Shown here in pieces: positions 1-11,490 of a stretch of 43,168 nucleotides of DNA. The number at the start of each line of letters is the position of its first letter. Position 1 is the first letter of the stretch. The DNA comes from an uncultured Prevotellaceae bacterium (GTDB lineage Bacteria > Bacteroidota > Bacteroidia > Bacteroidales > Bacteroidaceae), in contig CAMJQA010000025.1 in assembly GCA_946407895.1 (NCBI GenBank), positions 1 to 43,168 on the forward strand, read 5' to 3'. The position numbers and the translations under genes are program-made. The notes under the pieces were generated by a model that worked only from the letters and a program-made list of their open reading frames with translations, was not told the origin of the DNA and did no database searches.

Positions 1-47
1 CTGGTCTCCAAAACCAGGTGTCGGGAGTTCGAGCCTCTCTTCCCGTG
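1..47 (+). tRNA. trnW: tRNA-Trp (CCA), 3' part only
   Basis: The window opens inside a tRNA. A 5-bp anticodon stem (1-5 with 13-17) encloses a 7-base loop with anticodon CCA at 8-10. A 5-base variable loop (18-22), a T arm (23-39, loop TTCGAGC) and the 3' acceptor strand with discriminator G at 47 follow. No CCA tail is encoded. The D arm and 5' acceptor strand lie left of the window. tRNA-Trp directly before secE is the usual Bacteroidales order. Confidence 0.93.
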
Positions 48-65
48 CATAAAAACAAAAATATT

Positions 66-263
66 ATGTTTGAAAGCATTAAACAATATTGCAAGGATTC
101 ATACGAAGAACTTGTGCATAAGACCACGTGGCCTTCACGTTCAGAACTTATGAACAGCGCAGTTGTAGTTATAACAGCTTCCCTATGCATTGCGCTGGTA
201 GTTTTCGTTATGGACTTCATATTCCAAACGGGTATGGAGGCTATTTATGGTATGTTACGCTAA
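66..263 (+). CDS. secE: Preprotein translocase subunit SecE
   Basis: SecE is the small essential subunit that clamps SecY in the inner-membrane SecYEG channel. This 65-residue form has an amphipathic N-terminal helix, the conserved KTTWPS motif at residues 19-24, and one transmembrane segment at about 31-53, which is the typical short single-span SecE. An upstream in-frame extension begins inside the tRNA, so the ATG at 66 is the sensible start. It lies 18 bp after the tRNA and 21 bp before nusG, the universal secE-nusG pairing. Confidence 0.95.
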   Translation: MFESIKQYCKDSYEELVHKTTWPSRSELMNSAVVVITASLCIALVVFVMDFIFQTGMEAIYGMLR

Positions 264-284
264 CCACTTAGAAAAGTTAGGAGA

Positions 285-839
285 ATGGCTGAAACTGAAA
301 TGAAATGGTATGTTATGCGTGCCATTAGTGGAAAGGAAGGCAAGGTGAAAGAGTACATAGATGCAATGCTTCACCAAGGTGGAGATTTTGCTAAGCATGT
401 GTCTCAAGTTCTTATCCCAACAGAAAAAGTGGTTGCGGTTCGTAATGGAAAACGTGTTGTAAAGGAGAAGAATCGCTATGCCGGATATGTCTTTGTTGAG
501 GCAGAACTGGTGGGTGAGGTTCAACCTCTGTTGCGTAATGTACCTAATGTGCTTGGTTTCTTGAGCGATACAAAATCAAACACGAAACCTATGCCTCTGC
601 GTCCTGCTGAAGTGAACCAAATGCTGGGCACTATTGACGAGATTGCAGAGATTCCTGAGGATATAATCATTCCATTTGAAGTGGGCGAAAGTGTTAAAGT
701 CACTGAAGGTCCTTTCCGTGGATTTGATGCTATCATTGAGGAAGTAAATAACGAAAAGAAGAAGTTGAAAGTGATGGTCAAGATCTTTGGGAGAAAAACT
801 CCTTTGGAACTAGGCTTTATGCAAGTTGAAAAGTTGTGA
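285..839 (+). CDS. nusG: Transcription termination/antitermination protein NusG
   Basis: NusG binds the RNA polymerase clamp and links it to Rho or the ribosome. The 184-residue product has an N-terminal NGN domain (about 6-115, beginning KWYVMR) and a C-terminal KOW domain (about 130-184, [11 protein letters not shown]). A purine-rich GGAG lies just before the ATG at 285, one of the few Shine-Dalgarno-like sites in the window. A second in-frame ATG at 300 directly precedes KWYVMR and is an alternative start. The gene is between secE and rplK as expected. Confidence 0.96.
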   Translation: MAETEMKWYVMRAISGKEGKVKEYIDAMLHQGGDFAKHVSQVLIPTEKVVAVRNGKRVVKEKNRYAGYVFVEAELVGEVQPLLRNVPNVLGFLSDTKSNTKPMPLRPAEVNQMLGTIDEIAEIPEDIIIPFEVGESVKVTEGPFRGFDAIIEEVNNEKKKLKVMVKIFGRKTPLELGFMQVEKL

Positions 840-896
840 TACATCCTGTTACATGTATCTCACTTTTTCATGTACAATTAATAAATAATAAAACAA

Positions 897-1337
897 ATGG
901 CTAAAGAAGTTGCTGGATTAATCAAGTTACAGATTAAAGGAGGCGCTGCAAATCCATCTCCCCCAGTGGGTCCTGCCTTGGGCTCTAAGGGTATTAACAT
1001 CATGGATTTCTGTAAGGCATTCAACGCCAGAACACAGGACAAGGCCGGTAAGGTTCTCCCTGTTGTTATTACGTATTACACTGACAAATCTTATGACTTT
1101 ATCGTCAAGACCCCTCCAGTGGCAATACAATTGATGGAAGCAGCCAAGATCAAGGGCGGTTCTGCTGAACCTAACCGTAAAAAGGTGGCCTCAGTCACTT
1201 GGGATCAGGTTCGCACTATTGCTCAGGACAAAATGCCAGACCTTAACTGTTTCACTATTGAGTCTGCAATGACTTTGGTTGCAGGTACAGCGAGAAGTAT
1301 GGGTATCACAGTACAAGGTGAATTCCCTGGTAAATAA
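897..1337 (+). CDS. rplK: 50S ribosomal protein L11
   Basis: L11 binds the GTPase-associated region of 23S rRNA at the base of the L7/L12 stalk. The 146-residue product begins [19 protein letters not shown] and contains the Pro-rich [10 protein letters not shown] segment (about 21-30) where thiostrepton-type drugs act, then the C-terminal rRNA-binding domain ending [11 protein letters not shown]. Length and motifs are full for the family. The AT-rich leader (840-896) contains no clear binding structure. rplA follows after 20 bp. Confidence 0.97.
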   Translation: MAKEVAGLIKLQIKGGAANPSPPVGPALGSKGINIMDFCKAFNARTQDKAGKVLPVVITYYTDKSYDFIVKTPPVAIQLMEAAKIKGGSAEPNRKKVASVTWDQVRTIAQDKMPDLNCFTIESAMTLVAGTARSMGITVQGEFPGK

Positions 1338-1357
1338 TTAATAAAACTTCAATTAAA

Positions 1358-2056
1358 ATGAGTAAACTGACAAAGAATCAGAAGTTGGTAGCTGATAAAA
1401 TTGAAGCAGGGAAGGCATACACACTGAGAGAGGCTTCAGCATTGGTGAAGGAAATTACTACCACCAAGTTTGATGCTTCTGTTGATATCGATGTGCGTCT
1501 AGGCGTTGATCCTCGTAAAGCCAACCAGATGGTACGTGGCGTAGTTTCACTGCCCAATGGTACCGGTAAGGTGACACGAGTATTGTGCCTTTGCACCCCC
1601 GATGCTGAAACTGCTGCCAAAGAGGCAGGTGCCGACTATGTTGGTCTCGATGAGTATATCGAGAAGATTAAGGGTGGCTGGACTGATGTTGATGTAATTA
1701 TCACTATGCCGGCCATCATGGGTAAAATTGGTGCCCTGGGTCGTATCTTGGGTCCCCGTGGCTTGATGCCTAACCCCAAGAGTGGAACTGTGACTATGGA
1801 CGTGGCTAAGGCTATCCGCGAGGTAAAGCAGGGTAAAATCGATTTTAAGGTTGATAAGACCGGTATCGTTCATACCTCTATTGGGAAGGTGTCTTTTACC
1901 CCTGAGCAGATTGCACAAAACGCAAGGGAGTTCATATCAACTATTATTAAGTTGAAGCCCGCAGCTGCTAAGGGTACATACATCAAGAGTATTTATCTTT
2001 CAAGTACGATGAGCCGCGGTATCAAGGTTGATCCAAAGGCTACTGAGGAAATCTAA
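1358..2056 (+). CDS. rplA: 50S ribosomal protein L1
   Basis: L1 forms the mobile L1 stalk next to the ribosomal E site and in many bacteria represses its own operon. The 232-residue product carries the hallmark [15 protein letters not shown] (about 131-145) and [10 protein letters not shown] (about 167-176). Full length. It sits 20 bp after rplK and 14 bp before rplJ. The very short rplA-rplJ spacer leaves little room for the long L10-binding leader known from E. coli. Confidence 0.97.
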   Translation: MSKLTKNQKLVADKIEAGKAYTLREASALVKEITTTKFDASVDIDVRLGVDPRKANQMVRGVVSLPNGTGKVTRVLCLCTPDAETAAKEAGADYVGLDEYIEKIKGGWTDVDVIITMPAIMGKIGALGRILGPRGLMPNPKSGTVTMDVAKAIREVKQGKIDFKVDKTGIVHTSIGKVSFTPEQIAQNAREFISTIIKLKPAAAKGTYIKSIYLSSTMSRGIKVDPKATEEI

Positions 2057-2070
2057 AATGCGAGGAAATC

Positions 2071-2595
2071 ATGAGAAAGGAAGATAAAAGCGTAATTATT
2101 GCACAACTTGGTGAATTGCTGTCAAAATATCCTCATTTCTATTTGGTGGATGTTGAGGGTATGGACGCTGCTGCTACCAGTGCTCTACGTCGCAAATGTT
2201 TCCAGAGTGGACTGAAGATGGTTGTTGTTAAAAACACTCTTCTTCATAAAGCTTTGGAAGCCAGTGATGTTGATTTTGAACCCATCTATGGTAGCTTGAA
2301 GGGCACTACTGCCGTATTATTTACGGAAGTGGCCAATGCGCCTGCCAAGATGCTAAAGGAATTGCTCTCTAAGAAGGTTACAAAGCCTGAATTGAAGGCT
2401 GCGTATGCTGAAGAAGGCATTTATGTGGGTGCTAATCAGTTGGATGTTCTTTGCTCAATTAAGAGCAAGAATGAGGTTATCGCTGAGATTGTTGCTCTGC
2501 TGCAGTCTCCGGCCAAGAATGTTCTGTCTGCACTGCAGTCTGGACAGAATACGATTCATGGAGTTCTGAAGACTCTGGGTGAGAAGGGTGAATAA
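2071..2595 (+). CDS. rplJ: 50S ribosomal protein L10
   Basis: L10 anchors L7/L12 dimers to the ribosomal stalk. The 174-residue product begins MRKEDKSVIIAQL and includes the characteristic VVVKNTLLHKAL segment (about 51-62) of the rRNA-binding domain. Its C-terminal helix, which binds L12 dimers, ends in VLKTLGEKGE. It follows rplA after 14 bp and precedes rplL, the standard stalk-gene pair. Confidence 0.96.
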   Translation: MRKEDKSVIIAQLGELLSKYPHFYLVDVEGMDAAATSALRRKCFQSGLKMVVVKNTLLHKALEASDVDFEPIYGSLKGTTAVLFTEVANAPAKMLKELLSKKVTKPELKAAYAEEGIYVGANQLDVLCSIKSKNEVIAEIVALLQSPAKNVLSALQSGQNTIHGVLKTLGEKGE

Positions 2596-2654
2596 TCTCC
2601 CCCTGATGACCACAATTAATTAACAAAGTAATAAACAAATAAAATTTGAATAAA

Positions 2655-3035
2655 ATGGCAGATTTAAAAGCTATTGCTGAAGAGTTGGTAAACTTGACAG
2701 TCAAAGAAGTAAACGAGTTGGCAACCATCCTGAAGGATGAGTATGGAATTGAGCCTGCTGCTGCAGCTGTTGCAGTTGCTGCTGCTCCCGCTGCTGGTGC
2801 TGGTGCAGCTGCAGAGGAAGAGAAGACTGAGTTCGACGTTGTTCTGAAGAGTGCAGGCGCTGCTAAGCTTCAGGTTGTGAAAGCTGTGAAGGAGTCCTGC
2901 GGTCTTGGTCTTAAGGAGGCTAAGGAATTGGTTGACGGTGCACCCAGCACATTGAAGGAAGGCATGCCTAAGGCCGATGCAGAGGCTTTGAAGAAGACTC
3001 TTGAAGAGGCTGGTGCTGAGATTGAACTGAAGTAA
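2655..3035 (+). CDS. rplL: 50S ribosomal protein L7/L12
   Basis: L7/L12 is the multicopy stalk protein that recruits translational GTPases. The 126-residue product has an N-terminal dimerisation domain ([14 protein letters not shown]), an Ala-rich flexible hinge at about 37-56, and a C-terminal domain with [15 protein letters not shown] (about 86-100). An in-frame ATG at 2646 would add MNK, but the conserved terminus begins at the ATG at 2655. The gene is followed by a strong hairpin before rpoB. Confidence 0.95.
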   Translation: MADLKAIAEELVNLTVKEVNELATILKDEYGIEPAAAAVAVAAAPAAGAGAAAEEEKTEFDVVLKSAGAAKLQVVKAVKESCGLGLKEAKELVDGAPSTLKEGMPKADAEALKKTLEEAGAEIELK

Positions 3036-3063
3036 GTTTTACTTCCTGTTTATCAGGTTATAC

Positions 3064-3101
3064 GGTAAAGGATCCTCTGGTAGAGGGTTCTTTACCTTTT
3101 T
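3064..3101 (+). terminator. Hairpin terminator/attenuator between rplL and rpoB
   Basis: A 15-bp stem (3064-3078 with 3082-3096, two G.U pairs) closed by the loop GGT is followed at once by five T. This is a textbook intrinsic terminator form. Because rpoB must still be expressed, it probably acts as a partial terminator that lowers rpoBC relative to stalk-protein mRNA, like the rplL-rpoB attenuator of E. coli. The attenuation role is inference. Confidence 0.82.
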
Positions 3102-3141
3102 GTGTCTATAAATATTCTCCGAGTCAATAATATTTTTTTTG

Positions 3142-6100
3142 ATGGCTTCAAACAATAACAATCAAAGAGTAAATTTCGCTTCCGTAAAGAATCCGATGCC
3201 TTATCCCGACTTCTTGGAAGTGCAGTTGAAGTCGTTTAAGGACTTCCTCCAGTTGGATACTCCTCCAGAACTCCGAAAGAACGATGGACTTTATAAAGTC
3301 TTTTCAGAGAATTTCCCTATTGCAGATACAAGGAATAACTTTGTTCTAGAGTTCTTGGATTATTATATTGACCCACCAAGATATTCCATTGAGGAATGTT
3401 TGGAAAGAGGTCTTACCTATAGCGTGCCTTTAAAGGCAAAGTTGAAATTGTATTGTACCGATCCTGACCATGAGGATTTTGATACTGTGATTCAGGATGT
3501 TTTCCTGGGCCCAATACCATACATGACTCATAACGGCACATTTGTTATAAATGGTGCTGAACGTGTTGTAGTATCTCAGCTACATCGTTCTCCTGGCGTG
3601 TTTTTTGGGAGTAGTATTCATGCAAACGGTACACAATTGTATTCGGCTCGTATCATTCCTTTCAAAGGAAGTTGGATCGAATTTGCTACAGACATTAATA
3701 ATGTTATGTACGCATATATTGATCGTAAGAAGAAGTTGCCTGTAACGACTTTGCTTCGTGCTATCGGATATGAAAACGATAAAGACATCCTTCAGATTTT
3801 TAATCTTGCAGAAGAGGTTGTTGTTACTCGTGAAAACCTAAAAGCATATATGGGCTCAAAATTGGCTGCCCGTGTATTGAAAAGCTGGGTTGAGGACTTT
3901 GTTGATGAGGACACTGGCGAAGTTGTTTCCATTGAGCGTAATGAAGTTGTTCTGGAGCGAGAAAGCGAATTGACGGAGGATAATATAGAAATTATATTGG
4001 ACAGCAAGGTACGCAGTATCCTTATTCATAAAGAAGATGGACAGACGTCTGATTATTCAATCATTTTTAATACCCTACAAAAGGATACCTCCAATAGCGA
4101 AAAAGAAGCCGTTTGGTATATTTATCGCCAACTGCGTAATGCTGATCCTGCAGATGATGCTAGTGCGCGCGAAGTCATCACAAATTTGTTTTTCAGCGAG
4201 AAACGTTATGATTTAGGAGAAGTCGGCCGTTATCGTATCAATCACAAACTGAATTTGGATACAGACCCTGGCGTGCGTGTCTTGACAAAGGAAGATATTA
4301 TTGAAATTATTAAGTACCTTATCGAGCTTGTGAATTCCAAAGCGAGTGTGGATGATATAGACCATTTGAGCAATCGTCGCGTTCGCACTGTTGGAGAGCA
4401 ATTGGCTAATCAGTTTGCAGTAGGTTTAGCCCGTATGAGTCGAACTATCCGTGAGAGGATGAATGTGCGCGACAACGAGGTCTTCACTCCTATGGATTTG
4501 ATAAATGCCAAGACTATAAGTAGTGTCATAAATTCATTCTTTGGTACGAACGCTTTATCCCAGTTCATGGATCAAACGAATCCATTGGCAGAGGTAACAC
4601 ACAAACGTCGTCTTTCGGCACTTGGACCCGGTGGATTGTCGCGTGAGCGTGCAGGATTCGAGGTGCGTGACGTACATTACACTCATTATGGTCGTCTTTG
4701 TCCCATTGAATCGCCTGAAGGTCCGAATATCGGACTTATATCGTCCCTTTGCGTCTTTGCTAAAATAAATGATTTGGGCTTTATTGAGACTCCTTATCGA
4801 AAAGTAAAGGATGGTGTCGTAGATTTGTCGGATGAGGGAATACAGTATATGACAGCAGAGGAAGAGGAAGGCAAAATTATTGGTCAAGGTAACGCCCCTC
4901 TTAATGATGATGGTACCTTTATCCGTGCCAAGGTGAAGTGCCGTAAGGATGATGATTACCCTGTTGTGCCACCCAGCGACGTGAATTTGATGGATGTGGC
5001 GCCCCAGCAGATTGCATCTATTGCTGCCTCGCTTATTCCTTTCTTGGAGCATGATGACGCCCATCGTGCATTGATGGGCTCAAACATGATGCGTCAGGCA
5101 GTACCTCTGATGCGTACAGAGGCTCCTATTGTAGGAACTGGTATCGAACGTCAACTCTGTGTTGATTCCCGAACGATGATTACAGCAGAAGGGGAAGGCG
5201 TTGTTGAGTATGTTGATGCCACAACAATCCGAATCCTTTATGATCGCACAGAAGAGGAAGAATTTGTTAGCTTTGAGCCCGCGTTGAAGGAGTATCGTAT
5301 TCCTAAATTCCGCCGTACTAATCAGAATATGACGATAGACCTTCGTCCTATTTGTAACAAGGGTGATCGTGTTACAAAAGGCCAGATACTGACCGAGGGC
5401 TATTCTACAGAGAATGGTGAGTTGGCATTAGGACGTAATCTTCTTGTGGCATATATGCCTTGGAAGGGTTATAATTATGAAGATGCCATTGTACTCAATG
5501 AGCGAGTGGTGCGTGAGGACCTCCTGACGAGCGTACATGTTGAGGAATTTAGCCTTGAGGTTCGCGAAACAAAACGCGGCATGGAGGAACTGACAGCCGA
5601 TATCCCTAATGTGAGTGAGGAGGCTACGAAAGACCTGGATGAGAACGGTATCATACGTATTGGTGCCCGTGTCGCCCCAGGCGATATAATGATTGGTAAG
5701 ATTACCCCTAAGGGTGAGAGTGACCCCAGTCCAGAAGAGAAACTGCTGAGGGCAATCTTTGGCGATAAGGCTGGCGATGTGAAGGATGCATCGTTAAAGG
5801 CCAGTCCTTCTCTGAATGGTGTAGTTATTGACAAGAAACTTTTCTCTAAAGCTATTAAGAGCCGTTCCGCAAAGGCACAAGACAAGCCTCGTCTTGCTGC
5901 AATTGATGAGGAATTTAATAGTAAGGTGGCAGATCTTAAAGCTATCTTGGTGGATAAACTCTTGGAACTCACAAAAGGCAAGAAAAGTCAGGGCGTCAAG
6001 GATTATATGGATGCCATATTGATACCCAAAGGCGCGAACATTACCGCAAGTATACTCAATACTTTTGATTTTGCTACAGTTCAGTTGACGGGTTGGACGA

Positions 6101-6954
6101 ACGACGACCACATCAATGAGTTGATAGGCCAGCTGATTATAAACTTCCTGAAAAAATATAAGTTGCTTGGTGCAGAGACCCAGCGTAAGCGCTTCGCCAT
6201 TAACATCGGCGATGACCTTCCCAATGGTATCATACAGATGGCAAAGGTCTATGTGGCTAAGAAACGTAAGATTGGTGTGGGAGATAAAATGGCCGGCCGA
6301 CATGGTAACAAGGGTATTGTCAGCAAGGTCGTACGTCAGGAGGATATGCCATTCTTGGCTGACGGAACGCCCGTTGATATTGTACTGAACCCGCTTGGCG
6401 TGCCTTCGCGAATGAATATCGGTCAGATCTTCGAAACCGTGTTGGGTGCTGCTGGCCGTAAGTTGGGTGTGAAGTTCGCTACGCCTATCTTTGACGGCGC
6501 AACTTTGGATGATCTTTGTGAATGGACCGACAAGGCTGGTTTACCTCGCTATTGTTCTACACAGTTGTACGATGGTGCTACCGGTGAGCCCTTCGACCAA
6601 TTGGCAACCGTAGGTGTAGCTTATATGCTTAAGTTAGGTCATATGGTTGAAGATAAGATGCATGCCCGCAGTATCGGTCCGTACTCACTGATTACTCAGC
6701 AGCCTTTGGGCGGTAAAGCTCAATTTGGTGGCCAGCGTTTTGGTGAGATGGAGGTGTGGGCCATTGAGGCCTTTGGCGCATCTCATGTGTTGCAGGAGAT
6801 TTTGACAATCAAGAGTGATGATGTGGTGGGCCGCAGCAAGGCCTATGAGGCTATTGTCAAGGGCGATCCCATGCCGACACCTGGTATTCCCGAATCTCTG
6901 AATGTCCTGCTCCATGAGTTACGTGGTTTGGGACTGAGTGTAACATTGGATTAA
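3142..6954 (+). CDS. rpoB: DNA-directed RNA polymerase beta subunit
   Basis: The beta subunit forms one pincer and much of the catalytic cleft of RNA polymerase. The product has 1270 residues. The rifampicin region begins SQFMDQ at residue 473 and keeps the residues equivalent to E. coli D516, H526 and S531 (D477, H487, S492), so no common resistance change is present. [23 protein letters not shown] and the C-terminal [10 protein letters not shown] are also present. A TTG at 3139 gives a spurious extra Met, and the ATG at 3142 is preferred. rpoC follows after 27 bp. Confidence 0.97.
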   Translation: MASNNNNQRVNFASVKNPMPYPDFLEVQLKSFKDFLQLDTPPELRKNDGLYKVFSENFPIADTRNNFVLEFLDYYIDPPRYSIEECLERGLTYSVPLKAKLKLYCTDPDHEDFDTVIQDVFLGPIPYMTHNGTFVINGAERVVVSQLHRSPGVFFGSSIHANGTQLYSARIIPFKGSWIEFATDINNVMYAYIDRKKKLPVTTLLRAIGYENDKDILQIFNLAEEVVVTRENLKAYMGSKLAARVLKSWVEDFVDEDTGEVVSIERNEVVLERESELTEDNIEIILDSKVRSILIHKEDGQTSDYSIIFNTLQKDTSNSEKEAVWYIYRQLRNADPADDASAREVITNLFFSEKRYDLGEVGRYRINHKLNLDTDPGVRVLTKEDIIEIIKYLIELVNSKASVDDIDHLSNRRVRTVGEQLANQFAVGLARMSRTIRERMNVRDNEVFTPMDLINAKTISSVINSFFGTNALSQFMDQTNPLAEVTHKRRLSALGPGGLSRERAGFEVRDVHYTHYGRLCPIESPEGPNIGLISSLCVFAKINDLGFIETPYRKVKDGVVDLSDEGIQYMTAEEEEGKIIGQGNAPLNDDGTFIRAKVKCRKDDDYPVVPPSDVNLMDVAPQQIASIAASLIPFLEHDDAHRALMGSNMMRQAVPLMRTEAPIVGTGIERQLCVDSRTMITAEGEGVVEYVDATTIRILYDRTEEEEFVSFEPALKEYRIPKFRRTNQNMTIDLRPICNKGDRVTKGQILTEGYSTENGELALGRNLLVAYMPWKGYNYEDAIVLNERVVREDLLTSVHVEEFSLEVRETKRGMEELTADIPNVSEEATKDLDENGIIRIGARVAPGDIMIGKITPKGESDPSPEEKLLRAIFGDKAGDVKDASLKASPSLNGVVIDKKLFSKAIKSRSAKAQDKPRLAAIDEEFNSKVADLKAILVDKLLELTKGKKSQGVKDYMDAILIPKGANITASILNTFDFATVQLTGWTNDDHINELIGQLIINFLKKYKLLGAETQRKRFAINIGDDLPNGIIQMAKVYVAKKRKIGVGDKMAGRHGNKGIVSKVVRQEDMPFLADGTPVDIVLNPLGVPSRMNIGQIFETVLGAAGRKLGVKFATPIFDGATLDDLCEWTDKAGLPRYCSTQLYDGATGEPFDQLATVGVAYMLKLGHMVEDKMHARSIGPYSLITQQPLGGKAQFGGQRFGEMEVWAIEAFGASHVLQEILTIKSDDVVGRSKAYEAIVKGDPMPTPGIPESLNVLLHELRGLGLSVTLD

Positions 6955-6981
6955 ATACTCTTTTCAAGAAAGGATATAAAT

Positions 6982-9900
6982 ATGGCTTTTAAAAAAGAAA
7001 ATAGGGTAAAGAATAATTTTACCAAGATAACCATCAGCCTGGCTTCTCCTGAGGAAATCCTGGAGAATTCACATGGCGAGGTTCTCAAGCCTGAGACAAT
7101 AAACTACCGCACCTACAAACCAGAGCGCGATGGTCTTTTCTGTGAGCGTATCTTCGGTCCTACCAAGGACTATGAGTGCCATTGCGGAAAGTATAAGCGT
7201 ATCCGTTACAAGGGTATTGTATGTGACCGATGTGGCGTAGAGGTGACTGAAAAAAAGGTTCGTCGCGAGCGTAGTGGACACATCCAGCTGGTTGTTCCTG
7301 TAGCTCACATTTGGTATTTCCGTTCGTTACCCAATAAAATCGGCTATCTTCTGGGCATGCCCACGAAAAAGTTGGATGCCGTGATTTATTACGAACGTTA
7401 TGTCGTGATTCAGCCAGGTCCCATGGCCAATGACCCTGACTTTCCCTTGGCAAAATGTGATCTGCTTTCGGAAGATGAATATATGGAGGTCTTGGATAAA
7501 TTGCCTCAGAATAACGCGTTCCTGGAAGATTCCGACCCGAATAAGTTTATTGCAAAAATGGGTGCAGAGGCTATTTACGACCTTCTTGTTCAGTTGGATT
7601 TGGATTCTCTGTCCTATGAGTTGCGTGATGCCGCCAGTCAGGACACAGCTCAACAGCGTAAGAACGAGGCTTTGAAGCGTCTGCCCATAGTGGAGAGTTT
7701 CCGAGCCAGTCGCAACCGCAACAAGCCCGAATGGATGATTATGCGTATATTGCCAGTCATTCCACCAGAGCTGCGTCCGTTAGTACCCCTTGATGGCGGA
7801 CGTTTTGCCACAAGCGATTTGAATGATCTTTATCGTCGTGTGATTATCCGCAACAATCGCCTGAAGAGGTTGATAGAGATTAAAGCACCTGAAGTTATTC
7901 TGCGTAATGAGAAGCGAATGCTGCAAGAAGCAGTAGATAGTTTGTTTGACAATAGCCGTAAGAGTAGCGCAGTGAAGACTGATAGCAACCGACCCCTGAA
8001 GTCACTTTCTGATTCATTGAAAGGAAAGCAAGGCCGATTCCGTCAGAATCTGCTTGGTAAGCGTGTCGATTATTCCGCTCGTTCTGTTATTGTGGTTGGT
8101 CCTGAGCTGAAGATGGGAGAATGTGGCTTGCCGAAGCTCATGGCCGCTGAATTATATAAGCCTTTTGTTATTCGCAAGCTTATTGAGCGTGGCATTGTGA
8201 AGACAGTTAAGAGTGCAAAGAAAATTGTGGATCGCAAGGAACCTATCATTTGGGATATTCTTGAATATGTCATGAAAGGTCACCCTGTTTTGTTGAACCG
8301 TGCTCCGACTTTGCACCGCCTTGGTATTCAGGCCTTCCAGCCTAAGATGATTGAGGGAAAGGCCATTCAGCTGCACCCGCTGGCATGTACTGCCTTCAAT
8401 GCAGACTTCGATGGTGACCAGATGGCTGTTCATTTGCCGCTGAGTAATGAGGCTATCCTTGAGGCACAGATTTTAATGCTGCAATCTCATAATATATTGA
8501 ATCCGGCTAACGGAGCCCCTATTACCGTTCCTTCTCAGGATATGGTGCTGGGTCTGTACTATATTACTAAACTCCGTCCCGGAGCAAAGGGAAGTGGACT
8601 CAAGTTCTATGGCCCAGAGGAGGCTATCATTGCCTACAATGAAAAGCGTGTGGATGTTCATGCTCCTGTCAGTGTGATGGTTGATGATATCCTGGAAAAC
8701 GGTATTTTAGGCAAACGAATGGTTGAGACTTCCGTAGGACGTGTGATTGCTAATGAAATCATCCCCGTCGAGGTCGGTTATTTCAATGACGTTATTTCCA
8801 AAAAGACCCTGCGTGGTATTATAACTGATGTGATAAAGACCGTTGGCGTTGCTAGGGCCTGTGAGTTCTTGGATGGCATTAAGAATCTTGGCTATCGTTT
8901 GGCTTACGAAGGCGGGTTGTCTTTCAACTTGGGTGATATTATTATTCCGAAGGAAAAGGAGGAACTCATCCGTAAGGGTAATGAAGAAGTTGAGCGCATT
9001 GCTGGTGAATACGGCATGGGCTTCATCACAGACAAGGAACGATACAACCAGGTGGTTGATACTTGGACACATGTAAACAATGACCTCTCCGCCATTTTGA
9101 TGAAGACGATGAAGGAGGCTGACCAAGGGTTCAATGCTGTTTACATGATGCTAGATTCTGGCGCTCGTGGTAGTGCAGGACAGATTAGTCAGCTTTCAGG
9201 CATGCGTGGCCTGATGGCCAAGCCTCAGAAGGCTGGTGCCGAGCCTTTGACGATCGAGAATCCTATTATCTCGAACTTTAAGGAAGGAATGAGCGTACTT
9301 GAGTACTTTATTTCAACTCACGGTGCCCGTAAGGGTTTGGCCGATACTGCTTTGAAGACGGCCGATGCCGGTTATCTGACGCGCCGCCTTGTTGATGTCA
9401 GTCACGACGTTATTATAAATGAGGAAGACTGTGGAACTCTCCGCGGACTTGTCTGCACGGCGCTGAAGAATGGCGATGAGGTGATAAGCACTTTGTATGA
9501 CCGTATCCTGGGACGTGTTTCTGTGCATGATATCATACATCCCACGACGGGCAAACTGATTTGTGCTGCCGGTGATGAAATAAACGAGGCCAAGGCGCAA
9601 GAGATAGAGGCCAGTCCTATTGAGAGTGTCGAAATACGTTCCGTACTTACCTGTGAGAGCCGCAAGGGCGTTTGCATGAAGTGTTACGGTCGTAACCTGG
9701 CTACGGGCCGTATGGTTCAGAAGGGTGAGGCTGTGGGTGTCATCGCTGCACAGTCTATCGGAGAGCCTGGTACTCAGTTGACTTTGCGTACTTTCCATGG
9801 TGGTGGTGTGGCTGGTAATGCAGCTGCCAATGCTATGATTAAGGCTAAGTACGATGCTCGTGTGGAGTTCGAGGAACTGCGCACTGTAGATATCGTGGAC

Positions 9901-11271
9901 GAAGAAGGTCGAGCCGTAATGATGGTTGTAGGCCGTTTGGCTGAAGTGCGTTTCGTTGATCCAAATACGGGTATCATCCTCTTAACTCAGAATGTGCCTT
10001 ATGGTAGCACTCTCTACAAGAAGGAAGGTGATGTCGTAGCTAAAGGCGATGTTGTGGCTAAGTGGGATCCATTTAATGCCGTCATCGTTACAGAAACGCC
10101 TGGCCGCATCCAGTTTGAGGATGTCATAGAGGGCGTAACCTATCGTGTAGAGGCCGATGAAACTACTGGATTGCGCGAACTCATTGTGATAGAGTCCCGT
10201 GACAGAACCAAGGTGCCTGCAGCTCATATCCTGGACGAGAACGGAGAACTTATCCGTACGTACAACTTCCCTATTGGCGGCCATATCGCTGTAGAGGATG
10301 GGCAGGTCGTTAAGGCTGGTGATGTTCTGGTGAAGATACCTCGTGTTGTAGGCGGTGGCGGTGATATCACGGGCGGTCTGCCTCGAGTAACCGAACTCTT
10401 TGAGGCTCGTAATCCAAGTAATCCCGCCGTTGTGGCTGAGATTGACGGTGAAGTTTCTATGGGTAAACTCAAGCGCGGTAATCGGGAAATTATCGTAACC
10501 AGCAAGGTCGGTGATGTTCGCAAGTACCTGGTGCCCCTGAGCAAGCAGGTTCTGGTTCAGGAGAATGACTATGTGCGTGCTGGCACGCCGTTGTCTGATG
10601 GCGCAATCACACCGGCTGATATCCTGGCAATCAAGGGTCCCACTGCCGTTCAGGAATATATTGTCAATGAGATTCAGGACGTTTACCGTTTGCAGGGCGT
10701 TAAGATTAACGATAAGCACTTTGAAGTAATCGTTCGCCAAATGATGCGTAAAGTTCAGATTGACCAGCCTGGTGATACGCGCTTCCTTGAGCAACAGGTT
10801 GTTGATAAGTTGGAGTTCTCGGAGGAGAACGATCGCATCTGGGGCAAAAAGGTTGTTACTGATGCGGGCGACTCGGAAACGATGCAGAAGGGTATGATAA
10901 TCACGGCTCGTCGTCTGCGTGACGAGAATTCCTTGCTCAAGCGTAAGGACCTCAGGCAAGTTCAGGTTCGCGATGCTGTACCTGCTACTTCGCTTCAGAT
11001 CCTTCAGGGTATCACCCGCGCAGCACTTCAGACAAGCAGTTTCATTTCTGCTGCCTCCTTCCAGGAAACCACTAAGGTGCTCAACGAGGCTGCCATCAAT
11101 GGACGCAGCGACCGTTTGGAAGGCATGAAGGAGAACGTTATCTGTGGCCATCTGATTCCTGCTGGAACCGGAATACGCGAGTTCGACCGTATCGTAGTTG
11201 GAAGCCGCGACGATTATGACCGCGTCCTGGCCAGCCGAAAGACAATACTGGATTATGTAGATGAGCTTTGA
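6982..11271 (+). CDS. rpoC: DNA-directed RNA polymerase beta' subunit
   Basis: The beta' subunit carries the polymerase active site. The 1429-residue product has the N-terminal zinc ribbon (C66, C68, C81, C84) and the Mg-binding NADFDGDQM motif with D475, D477 and D479. The second zinc site is C817, C891, C898 and C901, and the trigger-loop region includes [18 protein letters not shown]. The C-terminal part is full length. Transcription probably ends at the strong hairpin at 11301. Confidence 0.97.
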   Translation: MAFKKENRVKNNFTKITISLASPEEILENSHGEVLKPETINYRTYKPERDGLFCERIFGPTKDYECHCGKYKRIRYKGIVCDRCGVEVTEKKVRRERSGHIQLVVPVAHIWYFRSLPNKIGYLLGMPTKKLDAVIYYERYVVIQPGPMANDPDFPLAKCDLLSEDEYMEVLDKLPQNNAFLEDSDPNKFIAKMGAEAIYDLLVQLDLDSLSYELRDAASQDTAQQRKNEALKRLPIVESFRASRNRNKPEWMIMRILPVIPPELRPLVPLDGGRFATSDLNDLYRRVIIRNNRLKRLIEIKAPEVILRNEKRMLQEAVDSLFDNSRKSSAVKTDSNRPLKSLSDSLKGKQGRFRQNLLGKRVDYSARSVIVVGPELKMGECGLPKLMAAELYKPFVIRKLIERGIVKTVKSAKKIVDRKEPIIWDILEYVMKGHPVLLNRAPTLHRLGIQAFQPKMIEGKAIQLHPLACTAFNADFDGDQMAVHLPLSNEAILEAQILMLQSHNILNPANGAPITVPSQDMVLGLYYITKLRPGAKGSGLKFYGPEEAIIAYNEKRVDVHAPVSVMVDDILENGILGKRMVETSVGRVIANEIIPVEVGYFNDVISKKTLRGIITDVIKTVGVARACEFLDGIKNLGYRLAYEGGLSFNLGDIIIPKEKEELIRKGNEEVERIAGEYGMGFITDKERYNQVVDTWTHVNNDLSAILMKTMKEADQGFNAVYMMLDSGARGSAGQISQLSGMRGLMAKPQKAGAEPLTIENPIISNFKEGMSVLEYFISTHGARKGLADTALKTADAGYLTRRLVDVSHDVIINEEDCGTLRGLVCTALKNGDEVISTLYDRILGRVSVHDIIHPTTGKLICAAGDEINEAKAQEIEASPIESVEIRSVLTCESRKGVCMKCYGRNLATGRMVQKGEAVGVIAAQSIGEPGTQLTLRTFHGGGVAGNAAANAMIKAKYDARVEFEELRTVDIVDEEGRAVMMVVGRLAEVRFVDPNTGIILLTQNVPYGSTLYKKEGDVVAKGDVVAKWDPFNAVIVTETPGRIQFEDVIEGVTYRVEADETTGLRELIVIESRDRTKVPAAHILDENGELIRTYNFPIGGHIAVEDGQVVKAGDVLVKIPRVVGGGGDITGGLPRVTELFEARNPSNPAVVAEIDGEVSMGKLKRGNREIIVTSKVGDVRKYLVPLSKQVLVQENDYVRAGTPLSDGAITPADILAIKGPTAVQEYIVNEIQDVYRLQGVKINDKHFEVIVRQMMRKVQIDQPGDTRFLEQQVVDKLEFSEENDRIWGKKVVTDAGDSETMQKGMIITARRLRDENSLLKRKDLRQVQVRDAVPATSLQILQGITRAALQTSSFISAASFQETTKVLNEAAINGRSDRLEGMKENVICGHLIPAGTGIREFDRIVVGSRDDYDRVLASRKTILDYVDEL

Positions 11272-11300
11272 TTTTTCGTTTTTTTGTCAATAAGTTTTTT

Positions 11301-11337
11301 TCCCGGTGCATCTTTGGATGCATCGGGATTTTTTTTT
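11301..11337 (+). terminator. Intrinsic terminator after rpoC
   Basis: A 12-bp stem (11301-11312 with 11317-11328, one G.U pair) with loop TTTG is followed by a run of about nine T and preceded by a T-rich stretch. It lies 30 bp after the rpoC stop and should end the secE-rpoC transcript. Confidence 0.92.
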
Positions 11338-11358
11338 GATATTTATGCAAAGTTGCAG

Positions 11359-11416
11359 AATTAACAAAATTTAACGGCAAACGCGCCCGTTGAATGGTTT
11401 AAAAGAATTATATTTG
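11359..11416 (+). promoter_or_regulatory. Promoter and upstream box of first fasciclin gene
   Basis: A -7 element TATATTTG (11409-11416) fits the Bacteroidetes TAnnTTTG consensus, but no TTTG lies at the usual distance upstream. Exactly 30 bp upstream of the -7 element is a 20-base box (11359-11378) holding two direct TTAAC repeats 10 bp apart. The same box with the same spacing precedes the neighbouring paralog. Together with the weak -33 region this suggests activator dependence (inference). Confidence 0.65.
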
Positions 11417-11490
11417 CAGGCTAAAAGGCTGTTTTATGCCGTAATCATATCTTTAAACCTCTTATTAAGTATTGTAAAAAACACATAAAA

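Noticed and set aside
838..870. Hairpin GATACAT/ATGTATC between nusG and rplK followed by a T run
   Set aside because: Only a 7-bp AT-rich stem overlapping the stop codon, with a 4-base gap before the T run; too weak to call a terminator.
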